Assembly (NCBI RefSeq): GCF_028994805.1
Contig: NZ_JAJQQP010000003.1
Location: 95,145 to 159,144 of the forward strand
DNA from: Promicromonospora iranensis
GTDB lineage: Bacteria > Actinomycetota > Actinomycetes > Actinomycetales > Cellulomonadaceae
Length of the DNA stretch: 64,000 nt
Direction of reading: 5' to 3'
Shown here piece after piece: positions 35,269 to 43,725 of this stretch. Within the stretch, counting starts at the first letter, position 1. Each line of letters begins with the position of its first letter. Both the position numbers and the translations under genes were made by a program. Under the pieces are notes generated by a model, which saw only the letters and a list, made by a program, of their open reading frames with translations, was not told the DNA's origin and made no database searches.

Positions 35269-36522
35269 ATGAGCAGCGTGACTGCCGACGACAACGACTC
35301 TGCCTTGGAGCCCATGACGGGCCACGTCGAGCTGGTCAGCGACGGCGACAACATCATCGTCACTGGGAGCCCGATGGCGGTTGAGCGTTTCCTCCACGCG
35401 TACGGACTGTTGTCGTCAGCAGAAGCTCTCGGACCGCAGGTACTCGGCAGACTCGCTCGCTTGGGATCCGTTGCCGCCGGGGTCGGCTCCTCGATCGCTG
35501 CCGAATCGGGCCGGTGGCTCAAACTGACCGAAGAGTCCGCCGCAGAGCTCGCGGAGATCGGACTCATGGAGACTGATGTGCCAGGCATCAGCTATGCGAT
35601 GCTCGGCGATCCAGGATCTATTGCGGGATGGCTCAAGGTCGAGTCAGGTCTGGGATCTCTTGTGACCAACCCAGCCGTTCTTGCTGGTGCCGCGGGGATC
35701 ATGGCTCAGTTCGCCGCTCAGCAAGAGATGAGGGAACTCAAGGCCTACCTTGCCTCTATCGACCGAAAGCTCGACGACGTCCGGCATGCGCAGAAGAACG
35801 CTGAGCCGGGCAAACTTATCGGAGCGCGGATAGAGATCGAGCGCGAGCTTGGCGTCCGTGACGTGACGGGACAGGTCGACGAGACCGCATGGTCCGCGGT
35901 GCAAGCCCGGGGCCACACTCTCACGGACCTCATTGGCTGGGCGCTGCTCGAACTTGACAGGCTCGCGGGGAAGTTGGAGGACATCTCCCGTGTCGGCGAA
36001 CTCGCCAAAGCTGCCGAGTCGGCAGAACTCGAAGTCCAGGAACTACTCACTGTCATCGCTGAGTGCCTTGAGCTGCAGGACGCGCTCGACGTCCTGCGGC
36101 TCGACCGGGTCCTGGAGGCCTCGCCAGAAGCGCTCGATGGACAACGCCTCGTGCTGCGCACGAATCGCCAGCACCTCCGGGAACGTATTGCCGAGACGAC
36201 CACTGGCTTCTTGGTGCGCCTGGACGCCGCTGCTGGTATCGCCGAGTCGAACGTGGTGCTGCATCGTGGCCACTCACAGGCCGTCGTCCATTCGACGAAC
36301 CGGTCGGTGGAAGCCATCGATGCCTTCCACCGACCGCTGAGCATCGAGTCCCTGCGTCAACTGCGGGAACTGGCACGATGGCGCGACGCCGTTCGAGATC
36401 CGCAGCAGTTGAAGAACGCCGCTGCGGAGGTTCGGCCGATCGCCCTTAAGGTCGGGGCCGGTCTGGCGGTCGCGTCAGTTGTGGCTCTCGCGGCCAAGCA
36501 GGTGCCGAAGGAGGCCGAGTAG
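35269..36522 (+). CDS. Coiled-coil protein with C-terminal membrane helix
   Basis: 417 residues. After a soluble N-terminal part there are an Ala/Gly-rich hydrophobic segment (LVTNPAVLAGAAGIMAQFA, about 125-145), a helical region with LRELKAYLASIDRKLDD-like heptads, and a final helix (KVGAGLAVASVVALAA). No family recognised. It lies between the fossil helicase and the IS3 remnant in the defence island, so a defence role is possible but unsupported. Confidence 0.55.
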   Translation: MSSVTADDNDSALEPMTGHVELVSDGDNIIVTGSPMAVERFLHAYGLLSSAEALGPQVLGRLARLGSVAAGVGSSIAAESGRWLKLTEESAAELAEIGLMETDVPGISYAMLGDPGSIAGWLKVESGLGSLVTNPAVLAGAAGIMAQFAAQQEMRELKAYLASIDRKLDDVRHAQKNAEPGKLIGARIEIERELGVRDVTGQVDETAWSAVQARGHTLTDLIGWALLELDRLAGKLEDISRVGELAKAAESAELEVQELLTVIAECLELQDALDVLRLDRVLEASPEALDGQRLVLRTNRQHLRERIAETTTGFLVRLDAAAGIAESNVVLHRGHSQAVVHSTNRSVEAIDAFHRPLSIESLRQLRELARWRDAVRDPQQLKNAAAEVRPIALKVGAGLAVASVVALAAKQVPKEAE

Positions 36523-36544
36523 GCGTGATGCGGTCACCCAGTTG

Positions 36545-37170
36545 TGCCATCTGAGCCGGAGAGAACGTGGCAGGTTCGCTGGTGAGCGGCGGTGGCTTCC
36601 ATGTGGTCGGGATCGTGGGGGTAACCGCCGCTTTTCCGCCCGAACGACACCCTCAGGGCCCGCATCGCCCGTTCGACCGCACCACGGGACGTGCCTGCCA
36701 GGCCGTGTGCAGGCGGCGGAGCTTCCGCCGCCCGCACGGGCCCTCCGGAGTCATCTGGCCTGCGCCCGGTGAACTCGTTGAACGTCCACGCCAGATCGCG
36801 GACCTTGTCCTCGACGTCGGCGTCGGTGATCTTCCGGTCCGCGATACGAGCCGGACGCTTCCACGTCCGGTAGGTCCTCCCTGCGACCTCCCTGCCCTGC
36901 TGGCGCAGGACCCGGAGGATACGCACGACTGCGTAGCCCTGACTCCTCAACTCGTCGATGAACGCGCAGATCAGCGGTTTCGGGGGCCGGGCTGCCCCGG
37001 GAAGAAAATCGAGGCCTTCCGCAGGATCTCGTTGTCTTCCCGCAACTGCTTGAACTCGGCCTTCAAGCGTGGACCTCGGCGGACTCCTCACGGGTGACAC
37101 CGGGCCGGGTTCCGTCGTCGACGTCGGCCTGAGCCAGCCAACGCCGCACCGGCTCCTTCGATGCACCTTA
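36545..37170 (-). mobile_element. IS3-family insertion sequence remnant
   Basis: On the minus strand, in broken frames, it reads the end of an OrfA (PVRRWLAQADVDDGTRPGVT, then FKQLREDNEILRKASIFFP) followed by the start of an OrfB (CAFIDELRSQGYAVVRILRVL, RTYRTWKRPAR, DKVRDLAWTFNEF, AGTSRGAVERAMRAL). At least two frameshifts are present and the DDE catalytic domain is missing. Both ends are gone, and no inverted repeats were identified. It marks the border of the helicase/restriction block. Confidence 0.8.
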
Positions 37171-37379
37171 CGAGGCCGGCACAGGGCTGGACGTGGACGG
37201 ACGCGAGGAACTGGTCGTCGGGAAGCGGTGACCACATCGGGGTAGCCACTGCTTCCGCGGTCGAAATGGGCGCGGTAATAGCCGCCAGAGGCAGGTTTGC
37301 CCGATACGATCGGCCCAGATTGTTCGCCTTGCGCCAGTTGATCACCCAACTCAGAGCCGCACCTCCAGGGGGAGTCCAC

Positions 37380-38501
37380 TTGTCGTTCGTGCCCCGCGAA
37401 TCCGTCCGTTTCGGTCTCGATCATCTCGCCATCCGTCTCGACCCGATCATCGGCCAAGGTCTCGCGGCCGACCTGAACGGGCTCCCGTGGACTGTCGTCC
37501 TAACCGAGCTCGATCGTTCGCGAGGCAAGCAGCCGCGCGACTACAACGCGAAGGACGTCCAGTGCCAGTTGCGGATGCTGAGTGAGAGGCTCGGGAACCT
37601 CGGCTATCCGTTCGACAACCACGCCCGCCTGGTCAGCACCCTTGCGAACGAGTTGCGCATCGTCCGCAACGCGGAGAAGCACTACGACGAACTCACGACC
37701 ATGGACGCTTGGCGTGCGCATGACACCTGCGTTCGTCTCCTGACCCACTTCGAGGACGTTCCCGGTGCTGAGGTCGCCGCCTCCTTTCGTGACGAGGCAA
37801 TCGCAGCGGTCGTCGCTGAATCAGGGACCCCTGTTAGCCCGGTGGCCCACAACGACGCGCTCGGAGCTGTGAAGGTCGAAGAGGTTCTCCCCGAACCGAT
37901 CGACGGCGCGAATGTCGACGACGAGTATGTTGCGCCATCGGAGGACGTCCTCACCCGAGCAGATGGCAATGACACCCCGACGATCGGCACTGAGCGCTCG
38001 ATGTTTGAGCCGTGGGTCCCGGTAGTGGTCGGCGAAGTCGGCATGCTGGACAACGTGGCGCGCAAGGTAAACAAGGATCGGGTGCGTGCTGTCGCAACCG
38101 AGATTGCTGAGTTCGAGGGGCCGATTCACATCGACCGCCTCATCACTCTGGTAGCTGCGTCCTTCGAGGTTCCCCGCTTGACGACAAAGCGTCGTCAGAA
38201 GGTCGACCGTCAGGTACGCCAGCTCGACCTTTATCTCGACGCTGACCTGTTCCTCTGGCCCAGCAGTATCGACCGTGACTCCTGGACGGAGTTCCGGCCG
38301 AACATCAGTACGACGAACCGCGAGTTCCTCCACATCAGCCCAGTCGAGATCGCCAACGCCTCCCGCTTCATCGAGAAGCGGTCGCCTGCCATCACGTCCG
38401 ACGAGCTCGATGTGGACACTCTTCGTACCTTCGGACGCAAGAGGCGTACCAAGGCTGTCGCTACACACCTCGAATCGGCTCGAATGCTGGCAGAATCCTG
38501 A
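37380..38501 (+). CDS. Swt1-type HEPN ribonuclease with DUF3320-like C-terminus
   Basis: 373 residues if TTG 37380 is the start: AGGGGGAG lies 5 bases before it, and the longer open frame upstream (to 37161) is low-complexity and abuts the IS remnant. Residues about 20-125 match the Swt1-type HEPN domain (WTVVLTELDRSRGK, QCQLRMLSERLGNLGYPF) with the Rx4H nuclease motif at Arg96-His101. Around 235-300 a DUF3320-like winged helix follows (VATEIAEFEGPIHIDRLITLV). HEPN proteins cut RNA, often tRNA or mRNA, in toxin and phage-defence systems. It is convergent with the restriction operon, 17 bases apart. Confidence 0.75.
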   Translation: MSFVPRESVRFGLDHLAIRLDPIIGQGLAADLNGLPWTVVLTELDRSRGKQPRDYNAKDVQCQLRMLSERLGNLGYPFDNHARLVSTLANELRIVRNAEKHYDELTTMDAWRAHDTCVRLLTHFEDVPGAEVAASFRDEAIAAVVAESGTPVSPVAHNDALGAVKVEEVLPEPIDGANVDDEYVAPSEDVLTRADGNDTPTIGTERSMFEPWVPVVVGEVGMLDNVARKVNKDRVRAVATEIAEFEGPIHIDRLITLVAASFEVPRLTTKRRQKVDRQVRQLDLYLDADLFLWPSSIDRDSWTEFRPNISTTNREFLHISPVEIANASRFIEKRSPAITSDELDVDTLRTFGRKRRTKAVATHLESARMLAES

Positions 38502-38518
38502 CCGTCGAGTGACTGGAT

Positions 38519-40621
38519 TCAGTCGGTGCCGAGCTGAAACTCGTACGCCTGGCGCACAAGTCCCATGATGTACATGAAGTCGGAGCCCTCGTCGAGCGTC
38601 ACCTCGGTCGGCCCGTTTCCCCAGTGACCCTTTCCGCTGACGTCGTAGGCGAGCTCCCGGTCGTCGTGGAGCGCCTCGATGGGCAAGTTCAGACTCAGTC
38701 GGAGCCGGCCAACCTGAGGCACGACATCGACGAAGTTCGTCTCCGACTTGAATGCGACATACAGCTTGAGGAACGTCCGAGTGACCCCAGGATCGAGCGC
38801 AAATACCTCGGTGGTGAACCGGTCGAAGAGCTGTCGCCGCTGTGGCGGTAGCAGGTTTGGGTGGTCTTCGATGGTGAACCCAGTGGCTGACTTCGGTGGT
38901 GCGAAGGAGGCAGCCAGACCAGCGTCGAGCGTGGGTCTCGCCCAGATGGCGACGGCACGGTCAGCGAGTAGATCTGCACGTGCCTCGATCTGCTCCGGTC
39001 CCCACGTCTCGAGTTGGCCGAGGCCTCTGTTGAGCCGGAGTGGAGAGTCTTTGAACCCGCCCTCCATGTCACGCTTCTTCTCGAACGGGTGATCCGAGTA
39101 CTCAGAGTTGTATCCCGTGAGCGTGAGGTTGCCGAGCGTGTGCAGGTACTTCGCCTGTGTCTCCTGCCAGTTCTCACCTAGCGCAGCTCGCCATGCGGCC
39201 GAGAGGTTCTCGTTCTGCGGCAGGATGTGTTCGATCGTGTAGTCCTCGATCGAGACGTGTTCTTTGCGCCCGTGGTTCTCGAGAACTCTGAGGAAGTATG
39301 ACCTGCGCTGGAAATGGTAAAGGTCGGTCGTCCGAAGGGCATCGGTGAACTCGGCGTCACTCGGGAGAGTTCGGTAGCTCTTCATGCCGAGGAAATGCGC
39401 CTTGACGCTGTCGACGTACCGGTCCTTACGAATCGACTTGCTGAATGTGGCAAACGTCGTGTTCAGCGAGTTCGTCGGGATTCGGCACACAGCACGCCGG
39501 AAGATGTACGCGGTGACCATCTCGACGATTTCAAGGAGCTCAGCCTCTGAGAGGATACCGAGCTCGTGGTCCGTGTACGCCTCTAGCAGGAACGGATAGA
39601 CGACATCAGCCTTGATCTGGTCTAGGTCCTTGAACGCGGTCCGAAGCACGGGCCGTTCCTCCTGGCCGAGGGCGATGGCACAGTATCGCCGGGAGTACTC
39701 CCGAAGCCGCACGACGAGGTCACTCACCGACTCCCCAGCCATCGCCACGTCCCGGGCGTAGTCCTTGAACGCCTCGTAGATGTCGCCGACACGCGGGATA
39801 CTACCGGTTGTCACGGTCAGGAAGTGGCGTACGAATTGGTCAAACTGGACCTCGTACGCGCCCGCGCCGAAGTCGATCTCCATCGGTCGCCAGTACCGGG
39901 TGTACAACTTCTCCTGCGCGCTGGGCTTCAGATCCATCAGAACGAAGTTGCGGATCAAGTCGGCCTGCGAGAGCTTCTTGCCAGTCGAGTTCATTGCTTC
40001 GAAGACGAGCTGTGGGTTGTCGACTCCTCGCTCGAGGTGAACGTCGACAACGACTAGCTTGGCGAGACCACGGCAGATGACCGCGAGGTCGGCAACAGGC
40101 GCGGTGAGGAAACGACGGATGAGCTCGTAGTTCTCTACGACCCGGCTCGACGCGTGATCCTCCAAGCCAGCCTGGTCGATCACAGCGAACAGCGCGGTGC
40201 GGTCGCCCTGCGACAAGACGAGCTTGTATCGGCGGTCGTCCTCCTCGTCGTCGTTGAGCAGGTACCGGTTCCGGATCTTCCTCGGCGAGAACCCGTCCAC
40301 GGGTTCTCGCTGGTCCTCAGGCAGGCCCGCAAGATGCGCTGTGAGCGCCGCCAAAATCAGCGTTACCGTGGTGACGCGCTGCTGGCCGTCGATGATGAGG
40401 TTCGGCTCGATATCAGTGATGGCGCCTTGTGCCTTCTCGACGTAAACGACCGATCCTGTGAAGTGTGCACCGAGCGAGTCGTTCGACCCCGCTCGCAGGA
40501 TGTCGGACCAGAGCTGCTCGACCTCGCTCCGGGTCCACGCATACGCCCGCTGGTAGATCGGGACGACGAACTGGTTGCTCTTCTTTAGCAGCGTGAGTAG
40601 CTGCGTGTCGACAGCCTTCAT
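38519..40621 (-). CDS. DUF262-DUF1524 (GmrSD-like) HNH nuclease
   Basis: 700 residues. The N-terminal DUF262 has the ParB-like DGQQR motif (78-82), linked to NTP use in GmrS. The HNH-type DUF1524 domain has EHILPQN (464-470), His494 and GNLTLTGYN (497-505). A C-terminal DUF5655-like domain follows (about 600-700). GmrSD enzymes restrict DNA with modified cytosines in an NTP-dependent way. Here it is the last gene of the restriction operon, joined to res by a 4-base ATGA overlap, so it may act as a second nuclease of that system and not as a free-standing type IV enzyme. Confidence 0.88.
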   Translation of the reverse strand: MKAVDTQLLTLLKKSNQFVVPIYQRAYAWTRSEVEQLWSDILRAGSNDSLGAHFTGSVVYVEKAQGAITDIEPNLIIDGQQRVTTVTLILAALTAHLAGLPEDQREPVDGFSPRKIRNRYLLNDDEEDDRRYKLVLSQGDRTALFAVIDQAGLEDHASSRVVENYELIRRFLTAPVADLAVICRGLAKLVVVDVHLERGVDNPQLVFEAMNSTGKKLSQADLIRNFVLMDLKPSAQEKLYTRYWRPMEIDFGAGAYEVQFDQFVRHFLTVTTGSIPRVGDIYEAFKDYARDVAMAGESVSDLVVRLREYSRRYCAIALGQEERPVLRTAFKDLDQIKADVVYPFLLEAYTDHELGILSEAELLEIVEMVTAYIFRRAVCRIPTNSLNTTFATFSKSIRKDRYVDSVKAHFLGMKSYRTLPSDAEFTDALRTTDLYHFQRRSYFLRVLENHGRKEHVSIEDYTIEHILPQNENLSAAWRAALGENWQETQAKYLHTLGNLTLTGYNSEYSDHPFEKKRDMEGGFKDSPLRLNRGLGQLETWGPEQIEARADLLADRAVAIWARPTLDAGLAASFAPPKSATGFTIEDHPNLLPPQRRQLFDRFTTEVFALDPGVTRTFLKLYVAFKSETNFVDVVPQVGRLRLSLNLPIEALHDDRELAYDVSGKGHWGNGPTEVTLDEGSDFMYIMGLVRQAYEFQLGTD

Positions 40622-43600
40622 GCCCGTCCTGCCTGGTCCATGACACCGTCGGCGTCGTCCATTGTCGAAACCACCGCGTACGAGAGATCCGGTAGGCCAA
40701 GGCGCTCGGCGACAGTCGTGAAGTGCAGCTTGCCAGCGATCGTCTTGGGCTCCTGGAAGTCGGCGAGAAGCGTCGTGTTCGTGGTGCCCTTCGTCTCGAA
40801 GACGATGTAGCGACTGCCGTCAGGCAGCTCGACCATGACGGCCCAGTCAGGGTTGTAGCTCCCGAACGGGGTCGGTACGAGGAACCTAGACGGGAGCTTG
40901 ACGAAGGCCTTGACATCCTCGCGGCGGAGCAGGTTCAGTGCGAACTCCTTCTCCACGGTGGAGTCGACGACGACGTGCGCGTAGGGCGACTTGGCGCCGA
41001 AGTCGATCGCCTTCCCTTCCTGATCGGAGATGACGTTCCCCCCGTTGCCGACGTATCCGTGCAGGTCTTCGGTAGCCAGCAGCGTCTGTGGGTACCAGCG
41101 TTCGTGGTCGGGCCGGCTATCGGCAACCAGGTCGTACTGGAGCCCCTTGACGAGGAACTGTTCCTTGGTCTCGTTGAGCATCCGCGACACCCGGTCCACG
41201 TAGGCCTGCGGATTGTCACGGAATTGCTGGAGCGTGCCCGAGTCGGTCAGGACGTGCGCGATGGTCGTCCGGGTGAGCTGAGTCCGGTCGGCGAGAACCG
41301 AGAGGATGTCGGGCAGGTCCTCGCTATCCGCGTAGGTGACGTCCGCCCGCCGAACCTTGGCGAGTTCGGCGCTCAGTCCGCTCTGGTCTATCTTCTCGAC
41401 ACGGGACGTCTGCCACTCACCCTTGCGCTTCGGCACAGGGTTGTCGCGGAGTGACGTCTTGAGGCGCTGGACGAGCGTGCCGCGCAGTTCGTCCTCGTCC
41501 ACTTGGACGCGGTACTCGGTGCGGTGTCGAACGCGGTCCCACAGCGCCTGGAACTCGGGGCTGTCCAGCCGGTCCTGGGCGACAGGGATGAGAACACGCT
41601 CGGCCGCCTTCTTGATATCGATCGGCTTCGCGAGACGCTTGATCAGGCCGAGCAGCGCAACCTGACCTGCCTCCTGCGGCACGACGGCGGATACGAGCGC
41701 CCGCAGTTCTTCGTCGTCCTCCTGGACGGCCTTACGCAATGCCTCCTGGACACCGCCGGCCGGGTCGATGTAGCCGCCCATGACAAGGCTGGTGAAGAAG
41801 CTCTGAGCGGCGGCGTTGCCGACTGGGACAGTGACACCTCCCGCGGACGGGTCCTTGAACGTCAGGCGCGAAAACCCATCGACCGTGACCTTGCCGAACT
41901 CGATACCAAGATCGTCGGCCAGCTCGTGCTGGAGGCGATCGGCAAACTCTTCGTACGACTCGTTCGCTATCACCGTGAGCCGGTTGACGCCGAATCCGCG
42001 CAGGCGGTTGCCGTTTCCGTCGACGCAGAGCCGCAGGCCGCGGCCGATGCTCTGCCGCCGCCACCGCTCGGAGCCCATGTTCCGCAGCACGCAGATCTGG
42101 AAGACGTTCGGGTTGTCCCAGCCCTCCTGAAGCGCGGAGTGGCTGAAGATGAACCGGATCGGGGTTCCTGGGGTGGTGAGCCAGGCCTTGCGCTTCATGA
42201 TCTGCTCGTAGGCAAGCTCTGCCTGCTGCCGACCGGATGCGGAACGCTCCGAAGTTTCGACGAACCGCTCCGCGCCGGTTTTCTTGTTCCGGTCTACCGA
42301 GAAATAGCCCTGGTGAGCCTCAGCGGCGATGGCGTCCGCGGCACGGTCGTCGAGGAGCGTCGTGAACTCCGGCAGCTTCGCGATGCGCGCGTATTCTTCT
42401 TCGAAGATCCGCGCGTACTCCCCTCTTTGCGCAATGCCATCCTCGTCGTAGACGCGGTACTTCGACACCGAGTCGACGAAGAACAGGCTGAGCACCTTGA
42501 TCGGCAAGCCGCTGAGATGGAACTCCTGCTCCTTGCGCAGGTGCTGTTGAATGGTCTGGACAATCATCTGCCGGGCACGTTCGCCGGAGTTCACCTCGGA
42601 GCCAATCGGGTCGCCGGGGTGTAGAGGTTGCGCCACGGTATCGAACCGGATCCGTTCCGGGGCGACACTCAGTTCGGTGACCGTCAGATCCTTGTACAGG
42701 TCTCGACCGGTGACGTACTGGAGGTTGTCCCCGTCGCGAACCGTCACTACCTTGCGGACGATCTTCCCGCCCTGCTCCACGTCGACCTCGACGCGGGCGC
42801 TAAATTGTCCCGCGCTGCGCTTCACACTCTTCAGCTGGACATAGGGTTGCGTACCGCTCGACTCCGTCACGAGCGAGTCGACCTCGATCTGCTTGACCAG
42901 CTGCTGCTCGTAGGCGGCGATCGCGTCGAGCCGGTAGATGAGGTTGCCCTTGTCGAACTTCGGGTGGGTCGCCGAGTAGCGCAGTACGGCCAGCGGGTCG
43001 AACTTTTCGATCGCAAGGCGGCCGGCGCCCTTCTTCTTGCGGGGATTCCCGTCGTCGCCGTAGACGCTTTGTGGCTCGTCCACGATCACGATGGGCCGGG
43101 TGGCGCTGATCAGATCGATCGGCTTCTCGTCGTCAAGGTCCTCGGACGGCTTGTGGATCGTATTTGACGCCTTGTTGATCGCGGCCACGGTCACGACCAT
43201 GATCTCGATCCCCGATGACGTGGCGAACGACCGGACACGCGACGGGTTGTTGCCGTCGTACTGGAAGTACTGCATCGGCTGGTTGCCGTAGAGGCCGCCG
43301 AAGTGCTCCTTGAGCATTGCGAGGGAAGCGAGTACGCCCTCCTTGATCGCGACGGACGGCACCAAGACCACGAACTTGGTGAACCCGTAGAGCTTGTTCA
43401 GTTCGTAGATTGTCCGCAGGTAGACGTAGGTCTTGCCTGTGCCCGTCTCCATCTCGATCGTGAAATTCATCGAGTCGAGCGACGGTTCCGGTGCCAGTCC
43501 GGTGGCGTCCTGCACCCTCCTGAGGTTCTCGTGGATCGTGTCTGGGTCCAGCACGAGCCGGTTCGCGATGCCCGCGTCGGCCAGCCCCTGGAAGCCCGCG

Positions 43601-43725
43601 TGGAGCGACGGGTGGGCGTACACGTCGAAGGCGCCAGTCATGGCGTCCTGCCCGCGGAACAGGCCCGTCACCGCGTCGATGGCATGCCGCTGGTAGTCGA
43701 GGTTGGCCTCGAAGGAGAACTTCAT
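40618..43725 (-). CDS. Type III restriction enzyme Res subunit
   Basis: 1035 residues. A superfamily 2 helicase with Walker A METGTGKT (92-99) and an unusual motif II, DEPQ (216-219), typical of Res subunits. The C-terminus carries the PD-ExK nuclease: Asp960 in YNPDWAV and Glu977-Thr-Lys979 in VFETKG. With Mod it cleaves DNA at pairs of unmethylated asymmetric sites using ATP. Its ATG directly abuts the Mod stop codon and its stop overlaps the DUF262 gene start, so the three are cotranslated. All catalytic motifs are intact. Confidence 0.93.
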   Translation of the reverse strand: MKFSFEANLDYQRHAIDAVTGLFRGQDAMTGAFDVYAHPSLHAGFQGLADAGIANRLVLDPDTIHENLRRVQDATGLAPEPSLDSMNFTIEMETGTGKTYVYLRTIYELNKLYGFTKFVVLVPSVAIKEGVLASLAMLKEHFGGLYGNQPMQYFQYDGNNPSRVRSFATSSGIEIMVVTVAAINKASNTIHKPSEDLDDEKPIDLISATRPIVIVDEPQSVYGDDGNPRKKKGAGRLAIEKFDPLAVLRYSATHPKFDKGNLIYRLDAIAAYEQQLVKQIEVDSLVTESSGTQPYVQLKSVKRSAGQFSARVEVDVEQGGKIVRKVVTVRDGDNLQYVTGRDLYKDLTVTELSVAPERIRFDTVAQPLHPGDPIGSEVNSGERARQMIVQTIQQHLRKEQEFHLSGLPIKVLSLFFVDSVSKYRVYDEDGIAQRGEYARIFEEEYARIAKLPEFTTLLDDRAADAIAAEAHQGYFSVDRNKKTGAERFVETSERSASGRQQAELAYEQIMKRKAWLTTPGTPIRFIFSHSALQEGWDNPNVFQICVLRNMGSERWRRQSIGRGLRLCVDGNGNRLRGFGVNRLTVIANESYEEFADRLQHELADDLGIEFGKVTVDGFSRLTFKDPSAGGVTVPVGNAAAQSFFTSLVMGGYIDPAGGVQEALRKAVQEDDEELRALVSAVVPQEAGQVALLGLIKRLAKPIDIKKAAERVLIPVAQDRLDSPEFQALWDRVRHRTEYRVQVDEDELRGTLVQRLKTSLRDNPVPKRKGEWQTSRVEKIDQSGLSAELAKVRRADVTYADSEDLPDILSVLADRTQLTRTTIAHVLTDSGTLQQFRDNPQAYVDRVSRMLNETKEQFLVKGLQYDLVADSRPDHERWYPQTLLATEDLHGYVGNGGNVISDQEGKAIDFGAKSPYAHVVVDSTVEKEFALNLLRREDVKAFVKLPSRFLVPTPFGSYNPDWAVMVELPDGSRYIVFETKGTTNTTLLADFQEPKTIAGKLHFTTVAERLGLPDLSYAVVSTMDDADGVMDQAGRA

